Part shown: in pieces, positions 27,571 to 37,446 of the stretch
Position numbering within the stretch: position 1 is the stretch's first letter
Layout: each line of letters begins with the position of its first letter
DNA from: Ruminococcus flavefaciens 007c
Lineage (GTDB): Bacteria > Bacillota > Clostridia > Oscillospirales > Ruminococcaceae
NCBI RefSeq assembly: GCF_000571935.1
Contig: NZ_ATAX01000022.1
Location: forward strand, 1 to 64,000
Length of the DNA: 64,000 bases
Direction of reading: 5' to 3'
The notes under the pieces: model-generated
Told to the model about the DNA's origin: nothing
Seen by the model: only the letters and a program-made list of their open reading frames with translations
Databases searched by the model: none
Position numbers and translations under genes: made by a program

Positions 27571-29676
27571 TTAGCCAAAGATAGACTGATATCTTAATTG
27601 AGCATCTTCTGCGCCTGCCCCGATTGCAACACCTTTTTCACCTACATAGTATCCAATTATCATACTCATTCCAGAGATATTACTTGATGGGTTATATGGG
27701 TTCTCTTCATCATATTCCCACTGGAAATAGAATACGATACTTCCTGAATCGCCTATTTCAAAGTTTGAAAAGTCGATTTCCGCTGTTTCGTGATGATATG
27801 CTTCGTAGTCGGCAACTTTATCACTGATATCAAGTGAGCCCAATTCTTCTTCTGAATAAATCTTCTTATATTCAGAAGCCTCGCCGTTTATAATCAGTTT
27901 TTCGTTCTCGACCTTTTTATAAGTGCCTGCATCACAAGCGTAAATTCCATATTCGGCATGACCGAGGGTATCATAAGTCGGATAACCCCCGTGTTCCTGC
28001 TGATAGGAATACATATCACCCATTGCTACATCAATCTTAAATGTTTCATCAAGATCACAAGAAGGTTTGCATTGAACTGCGATTCTCTGTGTCGGCAAAG
28101 GCTTGCTGTAGTTTTCATCGTAATATCCGAACTGTATTTTCTCATCTTCATTATCTTCATCAGATAATGAACCAAAGATAGCCCGATATCTTAATTTTGC
28201 GTCTTCTGCACCCGCACCGATAACAACACCTTTTTCGCCAACATAGTATCCCACTATCTTGCTCATTCCGGAGATTTTGCTTGACGGGTTATACGGGTTT
28301 TCTTCATCATATACCCAATGGAAATAGAATACAATGCTTCCTGAATCACCAATGCTAAAGTTTGAAAAGTCGATTTCAGCAGTTTCGTGATGATATGAAT
28401 CATAATCGTCAAATTTACCGCTGATATCAAGAGATTCCATCTCTTCTTTGGTATATATCTTCTTGTATTCGCTGTTTTCTCCGTTGATTGTCAGCTTTTC
28501 ATTCTCAATCTTATTATAGTTACCGACCTCGCAGGCATAAGCTCCATATTCAGCGTGTCCGAGCGTATCATAAGTGGGATAACCACCAAATTCCTGATGA
28601 TAAGAATATGTATCACCGATTGCTACATCTACCTTTAGTGTGTCACCAAGATCACAGTATGACTTGCATTTTAATGCAAGTCTCTGAGTCGGCAAAGGCT
28701 TGCCAGAGTTTTCATCGTTATATCCAAATTGCAATTCTTCACCTTCACTGCCTTCGTCAGGTAATGAACCAAAGAGCGACTGGTATCTAATTTTAGCATC
28801 TTCTGCACCCGCACCGATAACAACACCTTTTTCGCCGACATAGTATCCAACTATCTTGCTCATTCCGGATATATTGCTTGATGGGTTATACGGATTTTCT
28901 TCATCATATACCCAATGGAAATAAAATACGATACTTCCGGAATCGCCTGTTTTGAAGTTTGAAAAGTCGATTTCAGCAGTTTCGTGATGATATGAACCGT
29001 AGTCATCATATTTACCGCTAATATCGAGAGATTCCATCTCTTCTTTGGAATAAACCTTCTTGTATTCGCTGCTTTCTCCGTTGATTGTCAACTTTTCATT
29101 CTCGATCTTGCTATAGTTACCGTCATCGCAGGCATAAGCTCCATATTCAGCGTGACCTGGAGTATCATAAGTCGGATAGCCTCCATGTTCTTGCTGATAG
29201 GAAAACATATCGCCCATTGCCACATCTATCTTGAGTGTTTCGTCAAGCTCGCAGAAGGACTTGCATTTTAAAGCAAGTCTCTGAGTTGGTAACTCCTTGC
29301 TATAATTTGGATCGTAATATCCGAAAAGCAACTCATAAATCTCAGGATCATCAATAGGATCAATATCCAGTTTCTCAATTAAAGCTCTCTTCATAAGGCA
29401 GAGATCAAAAACATTAATCCTATTATCCCAGTAGAAATCAGCAGCTCTCCAGTTAGTAAGTTCCGCATCAGGAACTGCTAAAAGCCACTTCTGCAATAAC
29501 ACAACATCAGCAACATTGAAAGAGCCATCATCGTTTACATCGCCCATGAACAATGTAGTAACAGACGAAGAGTTTTCATCCTTTGAATCTGCTGCCACAG
29601 TTGTTGCTGCACAACTTAAATAGCTTGTTGCACAAAACAGTGTTGCAGCGAGCATAGCCATAATTTTCTTTTTCAT
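27571..29676 (-). CDS. Secreted dockerin protein with three repeated domains
   Basis: A 701-residue secreted protein; ATG follows GAGGTGATTTT. The signal peptide spans residues 1-29 (cut near VAA). A type I-like dockerin at about 45-103 has two calcium-loop repeats (DVNDDGSFNVADV and DNRINVFDL), which would dock to a cohesin on a scaffoldin. Three near-copies of a roughly 195-residue domain follow (starting near 118, 313 and 511), with FGYYD, LPTQR, GGYPTYDT, YHHETAEIDFSNF, GSIVFYF and YYVGEKG. The same domain forms the outer part of anti-sigma factor 2. No catalytic signature is visible; a binding or adhesion role is inferred. Confidence 0.8.
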   Translation of the reverse strand: MKKKIMAMLAATLFCATSYLSCAATTVAADSKDENSSSVTTLFMGDVNDDGSFNVADVVLLQKWLLAVPDAELTNWRAADFYWDNRINVFDLCLMKRALIEKLDIDPIDDPEIYELLFGYYDPNYSKELPTQRLALKCKSFCELDETLKIDVAMGDMFSYQQEHGGYPTYDTPGHAEYGAYACDDGNYSKIENEKLTINGESSEYKKVYSKEEMESLDISGKYDDYGSYHHETAEIDFSNFKTGDSGSIVFYFHWVYDEENPYNPSSNISGMSKIVGYYVGEKGVVIGAGAEDAKIRYQSLFGSLPDEGSEGEELQFGYNDENSGKPLPTQRLALKCKSYCDLGDTLKVDVAIGDTYSYHQEFGGYPTYDTLGHAEYGAYACEVGNYNKIENEKLTINGENSEYKKIYTKEEMESLDISGKFDDYDSYHHETAEIDFSNFSIGDSGSIVFYFHWVYDEENPYNPSSKISGMSKIVGYYVGEKGVVIGAGAEDAKLRYRAIFGSLSDEDNEDEKIQFGYYDENYSKPLPTQRIAVQCKPSCDLDETFKIDVAMGDMYSYQQEHGGYPTYDTLGHAEYGIYACDAGTYKKVENEKLIINGEASEYKKIYSEEELGSLDISDKVADYEAYHHETAEIDFSNFEIGDSGSIVFYFQWEYDEENPYNPSSNISGMSMIIGYYVGEKGVAIGAGAEDAQLRYQSIFG
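27590..29340 (-). repeat. Three tandem roughly 590-bp coding repeats
   Basis: The three domains of the dockerin protein are encoded by similar DNA. Blocks containing the minus-strand codings for GAGAEDA, YYVGEKG and ENPYNPSS recur at about 27600-27720, 28190-28310 and 28790-28910. The high similarity suggests recent duplication or gene conversion. Confidence 0.75.
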
Positions 29677-29742
29677 AAAATCACCTCGTTTTTATTGATA
29701 AAACTATCTGCTTACAAATATATGACTTTCAGCTCCTTTCTG

Positions 29743-30837
29743 TCATGACATCGTTACAGCTTGATAATTCTCTATCGCATCTTCGATGCTGAGATTGCTG
29801 ATTGATGTACCTTTTTCACCTACATAATAATACATATACTGTTCTGAACCCATATACGACGGCTGAAGGGGATCCTCCGAGTATACGGCTAAAAAAACAA
29901 ATGCGATACAGCCTGACTCTCCGACTTCATAATTGGAAAAGTCTATTATTGCTGTCTCTTGATGATAGAGATCATAGTTCTTTTCATCTCCGTTAATGTC
30001 AAACATTGTAGCTTCATCACTTAGGTATTTTTGTTTATACCCTTTAGACTGTTCGTTTGCAATAAACTTTTCATCCTCTATATCCTTGTGATTCTGTGGA
30101 TTACAAGCATAAATCCTATACTCATAATCAGGAGCGGTATCATAAAAGATTGGTTGGAGGCTTTCGTCTGCCATAGCAACCTCAACTGTGAGTGTTTCAC
30201 TAAGCTCACAGAAAGACATACATTTCATTATAATTTTCTGCGAAACTGATTCCTTATGGTGTCCACCAATATCACTGCCATCATCATATCCGAATTTTAT
30301 CTCTTTGATATTGGCAATGACCGTTGTTGTGGGTGTTTCCTCAGTTGTAACAACAGGCAGTTCAGTTACAGGCTGCGTATATGTAACTGACGGAGTAGTC
30401 GCAGGAGCTTGTGTTTCGGTCTGCTTTACAACCTGTTCAGTTGTAGGTGTTTCAGTAGCATCTGTAACCACTGTTGTCACAGTTTGCGTTTGTTCGCTTG
30501 CTGTAGTGGTCATACGATCGGTCTGCGAGTTAGTGGTAGCCGCAGTTGTAGATGCTGGCTCAGACGGAGTCACTGAGCTGACGGTCGTGTTAGCAGCTGT
30601 TGACGTAGTAGTATCAGGCGTTTCGATTGTGGGTTCTTCAATTATATTTGGCTGTACGGGGATATGTGGGAGATTCTTGAAATGATCCCAATACCCAACA
30701 CCCAAAGCAATAGTCAGGCAGAAACAAGCTAAAACAGGAACTGTACGCCTAATCGTGCGGATACGCTTCTTTTTCTTTTCCAGATACTCGTCATATTTGG
30801 AGAGGACACTTTGATACATTTCGTCATAATTCTTCAT
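29743..30837 (-). CDS. Anti-sigma factor-like protein 2 with dockerin-protein-like sensor
   Basis: About 364 residues. ATG 30837 lies ten bases after AGGAGG and overlaps the sigma 2 gene by 14 bases. The cytoplasmic N-terminus (residues 1-33) ends in a basic KKKKRIRTIRR. A transmembrane helix at about 34-52 follows, then a Thr/Pro/Val-rich linker to about residue 175. The C-terminal domain (FGYDDGSD, YHQETAIIDFSNYEVGESG, YYYVGEKG) belongs to the family repeated three times in the neighbouring secreted protein. The arrangement recalls RsgI-type sensors whose outer domain copies that of the enzymes they control. Confidence 0.72.
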   Translation of the reverse strand: MKNYDEMYQSVLSKYDEYLEKKKKRIRTIRRTVPVLACFCLTIALGVGYWDHFKNLPHIPVQPNIIEEPTIETPDTTTSTAANTTVSSVTPSEPASTTAATTNSQTDRMTTTASEQTQTVTTVVTDATETPTTEQVVKQTETQAPATTPSVTYTQPVTELPVVTTEETPTTTVIANIKEIKFGYDDGSDIGGHHKESVSQKIIMKCMSFCELSETLTVEVAMADESLQPIFYDTAPDYEYRIYACNPQNHKDIEDEKFIANEQSKGYKQKYLSDEATMFDINGDEKNYDLYHQETAIIDFSNYEVGESGCIAFVFLAVYSEDPLQPSYMGSEQYMYYYVGEKGTSISNLSIEDAIENYQAVTMS

Positions 30838-31378
30838 ATTCAAAGCCCCTCCTTTCCAGCTCGTCTTTTAATGCTTTCTTGGAGTTAAACAACAAATCTT
30901 TTATCTGCCTTTCACTTTTATTCATAATTAAGGCTGCTTCTTCTTTGTTAAAACCTTCAAAATAAATCAGATATAGGATTTGTCGATATTCCAGTTTCAA
31001 ACTATGTAAAGCCTGATGAACCAAACGCTTTTGTTCGCTTTTTATATAGTCTATTTCAACATTTTGCTCATCAGCAAGATACTCTTGCGATTCCAACGGA
31101 ACGACACTGAGTTTTGTTAGCTTTCGGAGGTGTTTTGCGGTTATATTACGTCCGATCGCATACAGCCACGTTTTGAACGAGCTTTTGCCTGAAAACTTCG
31201 GGCGCTTTATCATCAACTCTACAAATGTACTTTCCGCCATATCTTCTGCTGTATGGATATTCTGGACATAACTGTTCAGATACAGTATCAAACCTGTCTG
31301 GTAGGTACAGATGATCTCATACAGCCCCTCATTGTCGCCCGCAAGGAAACGGCGGTAGCTACTTTCACCGTTATCCAT
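30824..31378 (-). CDS. ECF-type RNA polymerase sigma factor 2
   Basis: A 184-residue sigma factor; ATG lies nine bases after GAGGAGG. Region 2 includes AEDMAESTFVELM and FKTWLYAIGRNI. Region 4 includes LKLEYRQILYLIYFEGFNKE and SERQIKDLLFNSKKAL. It heads an operon with anti-sigma 2 and possibly drives the dockerin gene downstream. It is a paralogue of the sigma factor at 26569. Confidence 0.85.
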   Translation of the reverse strand: MDNGESSYRRFLAGDNEGLYEIICTYQTGLILYLNSYVQNIHTAEDMAESTFVELMIKRPKFSGKSSFKTWLYAIGRNITAKHLRKLTKLSVVPLESQEYLADEQNVEIDYIKSEQKRLVHQALHSLKLEYRQILYLIYFEGFNKEEAALIMNKSERQIKDLLFNSKKALKDELERRGFEYEEL

Positions 31379-31540
31379 GTGGGGAATCCTCCTCTCAAGG
31401 GTATTATCTTACCCTTTCATTTATTAGTACCATTTTCCCCGAAAATGGCGAAGTAAAATTTGAAAAAAATCTGCAATTTCGTCAAGTTTGTAAGGTCTGC
31501 ACAAATATTATATCATAAAGTTAGCTGAATTGCAATATAG

Positions 31541-31582
31541 AAAAAGCAGGGTGGGCTTATCATTAGCTCACTCTGCTTTTTG
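31541..31582. terminator. Bidirectional terminator at element A right end
   Basis: AAAAAGCAG (31541-31549) pairs with CTGCTTTTT (31573-31581), with further inner pairing. It has A- and T-runs suitable for stopping transcription in both directions, and lies between sigma operon 2 and the element end. Confidence 0.65.
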
Positions 31583-31620
31583 CTTAGCTTCTATTATCGA
31601 ATTTAGCTCTGCTTGCTGTT

Positions 31621-31629
31621 GGGGTTACT
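31621..31629 (-). repeat. Element A right inverted repeat
   Basis: GGGGTTACT, the reverse complement of 20419-20427. It lies 18 bases inside the inferred right junction. Confidence 0.55.
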
Positions 31630-31647
31630 TAATGGATATTTGACATT

Positions 31648-34600
31648 CGACAAGAATGATGAAAAGTGGGCCGCTGAATATAAGGAGCTTTCTGAGCTGC
31701 TTACTCCCGAAGAATACCGTCAGGCAAGAGCTTCGGTCAACGATGCTTTCTACACCTCTCCTACGGTTATCGACGGTATTTATGAAGCTCTCGGCAACTT
31801 CGGCTTTGACGGAGGTAATGTTCTTGAACCTGCAATGGGTATCGGAAACTTTTTCGGACGTATGCCCGAAGATATGCAGAAAAAATCTCATCTCTACGGT
31901 GTAGAGATTGACAGCCTTTCGGGACGTATCGCTCAGGCTCTCTACCCCGATGCAGAAGTATCTATCAGGGGCTTTGAGCAGAACACCTATCAGAACGGCT
32001 GTTTTGATGTAGCCGTCGGTAATGTTCCGTTCGGTGAACTTGGCTTCGTGGACTCTGTTCACGGTACTACAAAACTGCACGATTATTTCTTTGCTGAGAC
32101 TCTTGATAAGGTCAAGGACGGCGGTATTGTCGCTTTTGTTACCTCGGCAGGAACACTTGACAAGCGTGATGAAGCTACAAGGCAGATGTTAGCGGATAAG
32201 GCTGATTTCATCGGTGCTATTCGTCTGCCGGGCGGAAAGAACGGTGCTTTCAAGGATAATGCAGGTACGGAAGTGACCACGGATATTATCTTCCTGCAAA
32301 AACATGAGCGCAAGTCCGTTTCTGAAATGCTCGATACTCCCGATTGGGTACATATCGGTGAAACTGCCGAAGGTCTGCCTGTCAACAAGTATTTTGAACA
32401 GCACCCTGATATGGTGCTTGGTACTGTTATCGAGGGCAACAAGCTCTACGGCAGCGGTACTATGGTTGTTGCTGAGGACGGCTTTGACCTGAAAACAGCA
32501 CTTCATGAAGCTGTCGGAAAGCTGTCTGCGGAGATCAGCCACGATAAAGGGCGTGATGTTTACGCAAAGACAGCCCAGGGCGAACAGGTACAGATACCGT
32601 CAAATCTGCGTAATTACAGCTTTTTTATCTCAGACGATCAGATTTTCTTCAAGAAAAACAATACCGCCTGCGAGTTCCGTTTTGATAAGACAACGGCACA
32701 GCACAAGCGTTTCAAGGCGTTTATTGAACTGCGTGACCTGACAAGAGAGCTGATAGAAGCTCAGGAGCTTGACAAACCTGACAGCGTAATCAAGGATTTA
32801 CAGGCAAAACTGAATGAGGTCTATGACGATTTTTACAAGAAATACGGGCTTATACACTCTCAGACAAACAAGCGTTACTTCTCGGAAGATGTGTCATATA
32901 ACCTTGTGGCAGGCTTGGAAAAGAGTTATGATAAGACTGAGCTGAAAGAAAAATCGGATATTTTCACGAAGCGTACCATTATGCCGCCGAAGGCTGTCGA
33001 TCACGTTGAAACGGCTATCGAAGCTCTTACGCTCTCTGTTGCAGAAAAAGCAAGAGTGGACTTTGAGTACATGAGCCGTCTGACAGGTCTTTCTGAGGAC
33101 GAGCTGAAGCACGACCTTACGGGTGAGATATTCAAAGTTCCCCATACAGAAAACGGCTATCAGACAGCTTCGGAGTACCTTTCGGGCGATATTCGCAAGA
33201 AGCTCCGTGAAGCTGAGGAAGTTGCTGAGTATGATGCTGATTTCAATATCAATGTATCTGCTCTAAAAAAAGCAATGCCTGAACCATTAAAAGCCGGAGA
33301 TATTGATATAAAGGTCGGTGCCGCTTGGCTCGATCCTAAGTATTACGAACAGTTCATGTATGAGCTGTTGCAGACACCAGCATATCAGCGGAGTGACAGT
33401 CCGTCTGCACGTTGGAACAAGTCTGCACTTATAACCGTGGAATACTCGGCACTTGCAAATTCTTTTCATATCAGCAACAAGAGTTCCGACAGATCGGTGC
33501 TTGCTACTCAGAAGTATGGCTCTCACAAGATGAACGCTTATGACATCTTGGAGCATATCATGAACCTTCAGGAGCCGAAGATCTATAAGGCTATCGAAGT
33601 ACCTGACGGATTGGGCGATACAAAGGAAAAACGTGTAGTTGATATAGATGCTACCCGTGTAGTACAGCGTAAGGCTGAAGATATTCGCAAGGCTTTCAAG
33701 GCTTGGATCTTCAAAGATTCCGTTCGACGTGAAGCTATTGTGGAGCGTTACAATGAGCTGTTCAACAGTATTCGTCCCCGTGAGTATGACGGTTCTGCAC
33801 TTGCTTTCCCTATGATGACAACGGATATTAAACTCCACGATCATCAGAAGAACGCTATTGCACACGCTATGTTTGGCGGTAATACGTTGTTTGCTCACTG
33901 CGTTGGTGCCGGCAAGAGCTATGAGATGATAGCGGCAGCGATGGAGAGCAAAAGGCTTGGTCTTTGCACAAAATCGCTGTTTGCCGTTCCAAATCACCTG
34001 ACTGAACAGATCGGTGACGATTTTCAGAAGCTCTATCCGGGTGCGAATATCCTTGTCGCTACCAAAAAGGACTTTCAGAAAGCGAACCGACAGCAGTTAT
34101 TCGCTAAGATCGCTACGGGCAACTATGATGCGGTTATTATCGGTCACTCTCAGCTCGGTATGATACCTGTTTCAAAGGAACGTCAGGTTATGACTATTCA
34201 GGCTCAGATCGATGATATTCTGCGTGGTATTGAAGAACTTAAAAAGAGCGAAGGCTCAAAGTTTCAGATCAAAGCTATGGAACGCAGCCGTAAGAGCTTG
34301 CAGAAACAGCTTGATAAACTACAAAAGGTCAATCAGGATAATACCCTGACCTTTGAACAGCTCGGTGTGGACAGGCTTTTCATTGACGAGGCTCATGAGT
34401 TCAAGAATTTGTTCGTAAGCACAAAATTGCAGAATGTAGCCGGAATTTCAAATTCAGCTTCACAAAAGGCTCTTGACCTTTTCCTCAAATGCCGTTATCT
34501 CGATGAAAAGACTGACGGTAAGGGCGTAATTTTCGCAACAGGCACACCTCTGAGCAATTCCATTACAGAGCTGCACACTATGATGCGATACCTCGAATAC

Positions 34601-35347
34601 GACTTTTTGAGCGATCACGGTTTACAGCACTTCGACAACTGGGTTGCGGTGTTCGGTGAGCAAAAGACAGACTGGGAGTTAAAGCCTGCGGGCAACGGTT
34701 TCAAGGAACGTACCCGTATTGCAAACTACACAGGTCTGCCGGAGCTTATGAGTATGTTCAAGCAGGTCGCTGACATTCGTACAGCAGATACGCTGAAACT
34801 TGATGTTCCTGACTGCGATTATCAGGTAGTCAATGTTGATGCTACTCCTTTTCAGCAGGAGCTTGTCCAGGAGCTTTCCGACAGAGCTGATGCTATAAAC
34901 AGTGGAAACGTCGATCCTACAATCGACAATATGCTCAAGATAACCTCGGACGGACGTAAACTCGGACTCGATCCCCGTCTTATTGATCCGTTATTTGAGG
35001 ACAATCCCGAAACAAAGCTGAATAAATGCGTGGAGAACGTAGCCCGTATCCACGCTGAAACGGCTGAAGACAAGCTCACTCAGATCATTTTCTGCGATTT
35101 GGGTGTACCGCACAAATCATCAGGTGAAACAACTGTTGAAGGCGAAGATGCCGATGATGCTAAAGATAAGAAGTCTATCGCTGAGGTCGAATCCCTTGAA
35201 GAAGAATGCGACTTCTGCGTTTACGACGATATTCGTGACAAACTTATTGCCAAAGGTATTCCTGCTGAGGAGATTGCCTATATTCATGATGCCAAGACAG
35301 AAAAGCAGAAATCTGACCTCTTTGATAATATCAACAGCAATTATGGA
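31648..35347 (+). pseudogene. Giant primase/methylase/helicase, middle fragment
   Basis: Corresponds to residues 2010-3242 of the restored protein. Upstream in-frame codons back to 31613 belong to element A. It starts with DKNDEKWAAEYKEL and LLTPEEY. An N6-adenine methylase-like domain follows (VLEPAMGIGNFFG, about residue 2066; VGNVPFG, about 2133), then a SNF2-type helicase first half (Walker A GAGKS near 2762, DEAH in FIDEAHEFKNL near 2921, ATGTPLSNSITEL). The frame runs on 579 bases into element B before a stop. It lacks its own start site, so it is unlikely to be translated unless element A excises. Confidence 0.8.
35343..35347 (+). repeat. Element B left direct repeat ATGGA
   Basis: ATGGA at the left junction, repeated at 42517-42521. 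The crossover dinucleotide of the recombinase must lie within it; GA, the core used by Tn4451-type recombinases, is included. Confidence 0.6.
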
Positions 35348-35367
35348 AGGTTCAATAGTTGTTTTTT

Positions 35368-35399
35368 ATGCCCCCGATCATTCGAGGGCATTTCTTTTA
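35368..35399 (+). terminator. Terminator at element B left end
   Basis: ATGCCCCCGA-TCAT-TCGAGGGCAT, one G-T pair in a ten-base stem, then TTTCTTTTATT on the plus strand. The recombinase stop codon lies in the loop. It would stop readthrough from the interrupted gene into the antisense of the recombinase. Confidence 0.6.
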
Positions 35400-37009
35400 T
35401 TGGTCAGCGGCTTGTCAATCAGCTTGTAAAAGACGTGGATCGTTCTCGGAAGGTTGCGGTGTCCTGGGTGAGCATCGACCTTGATGTACTCAATAAGCTC
35501 CAGTGCCATCTCACGGGTGAGCTTCTGCGCTCCTGCGTAGCTTTTCATACGGCAGATATACTCGTCAACGTCACGCTCGTCCTGCCGTGTTGCTTCGGAA
35601 CGCTTTCTCATCTCGTCCTGTTCAGCGGTCAGCTTATCTTTTTCAGTCTGATACTTTTCAAGAAGTCCGATACATACCTTTTCGGGGACTTTGCCTGCGA
35701 CCTTATCTTCATACACGTTCTGAATAAGCCCGTCAAGCTCGTCGATACGCTTTACTATATCGCGCTGCCTTTTCTTATCCGAGCTGTCCTGCACGGCGTA
35801 TTCGCCCTGCTTGTAAGCGAGGAGCTTTGCCTTTACGTCAGGCTCATTCATAACGAAGTCAATCTGGTGCTGTATGTCCTGAAGCACAAGGCTCTCTATC
35901 AGTTCAAGCCTTATCGTGTGCGATGAACAATACTCTTTCCCGAAACGGCTGTACTTACCGCAAGTGTAGCAAGGCTTTGTCTTACAGTGAATATTGCTGT
36001 TCTGCTTCATCTTAGAACCGCAGTCCGAGCAATAACACAGCCCCGATAACGGCATTGTTATACCGTTCTTGGAGGACTTGCCGTTGCTTACCGAATCATC
36101 GACTTCACGAACCTTGTCCCATAGCTCCTGCGAGATGATCGCTTCATGGTTATTCTCAGTGATCGCCCAATCATTTTCGTCACGGCGGACGGTCTTATGA
36201 TTCTTATAGCTCACGGTTGTCGTGCGGAGCTGAATCAGGTGTCCGAGATATATGGGATTGCGAAGTATACGCTTTACCGCAGACACTCCCCAAAGGTGAG
36301 AAGTACAGTAAGGATTCGGCTTTCCGATAGTGTGGTAATAGTAGTCGGACGGTACAAGGATATGCTCAGAGTTGAGAATATCAACTATACGCTTTACATT
36401 GTAGCCTGCCGCCCTCATTTCAAAAATACGGCGGACGATCTCCGAGGAATACGGATCAACGATAGGCGTACAATTCTTATCCGTGCCTTTGATATATCCG
36501 TAAGGCGGATAGTTCGTCTTATACTTTCCCGACTTTGCATTAGCTTCAAATACTGCTCTCAGCTTCTTTGAAGTATTGGCTGCGTGCCATTCATTGAAAA
36601 CATTCATGATCGGCATCATATCCATTGAAGCACTGTCCGACTTTGCCGTGTCGATATTATCGTTCAGGGCAATGAAGCGGATATTGTACATCGGGAATAT
36701 GTAATCCGTGTACTGACCGACCTGAATATAGTTTCTTCCGAAACGTGAGAGGTCTTTACAGATGATAAGATTGATCTTGCCGTTTTTCGCATCGTCAAGC
36801 AATCTCTGAACGCCCGGACGTTCAAACGTAGTTCCTGAAATGCCGTCATCGACATACTCGTCATACAGCGTCCACCCGTGCTGGTCCTCAATGTATTTCG
36901 TCAGAATGGTTCTCTGGTTTTCGATAGAAAGGGATTCTCCCACACGCTCATCATCGCGGGACAAGCGGAGGTACATTCCCACTTTGTATTCGGTCTGCTT
37001 TGGTATCAT
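35378..37009 (-). CDS. Large serine recombinase of element B
   Basis: About 543 residues. Of two tandem ATGs, 37009 lies six bases from AGGAG and is preferred to 37012. The catalytic Ser is near residue 17 (GMYLRLSRDD), followed by DDGISGTTFERPG, CKDLSRFGRNY, a recombinase domain with PPYGYIKG, a zinc ribbon (CYCSDCG, CYTCG, later CSSH) and a C-terminal coiled coil. It should integrate and excise element B. It is related to the element A enzyme, but the two insert at different sites, consistent with divergence in the DNA-binding C-terminal domains. Confidence 0.92.
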   Translation of the reverse strand: MIPKQTEYKVGMYLRLSRDDERVGESLSIENQRTILTKYIEDQHGWTLYDEYVDDGISGTTFERPGVQRLLDDAKNGKINLIICKDLSRFGRNYIQVGQYTDYIFPMYNIRFIALNDNIDTAKSDSASMDMMPIMNVFNEWHAANTSKKLRAVFEANAKSGKYKTNYPPYGYIKGTDKNCTPIVDPYSSEIVRRIFEMRAAGYNVKRIVDILNSEHILVPSDYYYHTIGKPNPYCTSHLWGVSAVKRILRNPIYLGHLIQLRTTTVSYKNHKTVRRDENDWAITENNHEAIISQELWDKVREVDDSVSNGKSSKNGITMPLSGLCYCSDCGSKMKQNSNIHCKTKPCYTCGKYSRFGKEYCSSHTIRLELIESLVLQDIQHQIDFVMNEPDVKAKLLAYKQGEYAVQDSSDKKRQRDIVKRIDELDGLIQNVYEDKVAGKVPEKVCIGLLEKYQTEKDKLTAEQDEMRKRSEATRQDERDVDEYICRMKSYAGAQKLTREMALELIEYIKVDAHPGHRNLPRTIHVFYKLIDKPLTNKRNALE

Positions 37010-37108
37010 CATAAACTCCTTTCCTGCCATATCCAAAGCAGCCTTTTCCAATATGAGTCTATTATAGCGCGCCATATCGGAAAAAGCAATAGCATTTGAG
37101 AAAAAAAT

Positions 37109-37300
37109 TTACTCCGTATCAAAGCAAGGTACACGATGTAACATTTCATTGACTACACGGCTGAACGCATAGTCCATCATCACATCGTTAATATCCCTTT
37201 GACCTATAAAGTGACTGACCACTTTATGCTGAACACCTTCTACATCGTAGGTGTTAGTGTGAGTCGGACAATCCTTGTAAAGCTCATCCATCTCCTGCAT
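37109..37300 (-). CDS. TnpW-like small transposon protein, element B
   Basis: A 63-residue protein with the core YKDCPTHTNTYDVEG, then VVSHFIGQRDINDVM, aligned with the element A protein at 22174-22344. It lies between the recombinase and the micro-ORF. The start is uncertain because only a weak GGCAGG-type site is present. Function unknown. Confidence 0.6.
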   Translation of the reverse strand: MQEMDELYKDCPTHTNTYDVEGVQHKVVSHFIGQRDINDVMMDYAFSRVVNEMLHRVPCFDTE

Positions 37301-37326
37301 TGTTTTTACGCCTGCCTTCTCTCTAT

Positions 37327-37383
37327 CTACGGCAGTTGTGTTGTTTGTCGTTCTGCATTATCCTTTCCGACAGCTCGTTCCAT
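37327..37383 (-). CDS. 18-residue conserved micro-ORF, element B
   Basis: ATG to TAG, 18 codons, MERAVGKD at the start and Leu-Pro-stop at the end. Length and both ends match the element A micro-ORF while the middle codons differ. Confidence 0.4.
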   Translation of the reverse strand: MERAVGKDNAERQTTQLP

Positions 37384-37446
37384 TTTCAAACTTCCTGCTG
37401 TCTATGTTCTGAAAAATCTTTGCCCCTGTCTATGGGGAATTGCATA

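Larger units (their letters stand above)
20403..31647. mobile_element. Element A: mobilizable serine-recombinase element
   Basis: About 11,245 bp inserted in the Phe codon of AKAFDKN in the giant gene. The left side reads AAG GCT TT and the right side TTC GAC AAG, so TT is the likely shared crossover dinucleotide. Joining 20402 to 31648 restores the frame. Near the ends are inverted AGTAACCCC (20419-20427) and GGGGTTACT (31621-31629), 17-18 bases inside each junction. Contents: serine recombinase, TnpW-like gene, micro-ORF, DUF4315, oriT, mobC, relaxase, a 70-residue protein, then two ECF sigma/anti-sigma pairs and a dockerin protein. There are no transfer-channel genes, so it would need a helper element. 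Confidence 0.85.

Noticed and set aside
31613-31647. Start codon at 31613 for the middle giant-gene fragment
   Set aside because: The bases before 31648 belong to the right end of element A; the encoded residues do not match the family, and the frame is only open by chance.
35348-35926. Coding extension of the middle fragment into element B
   Set aside because: It is antisense to the serine recombinase and follows a terminator hairpin; no family similarity is visible.
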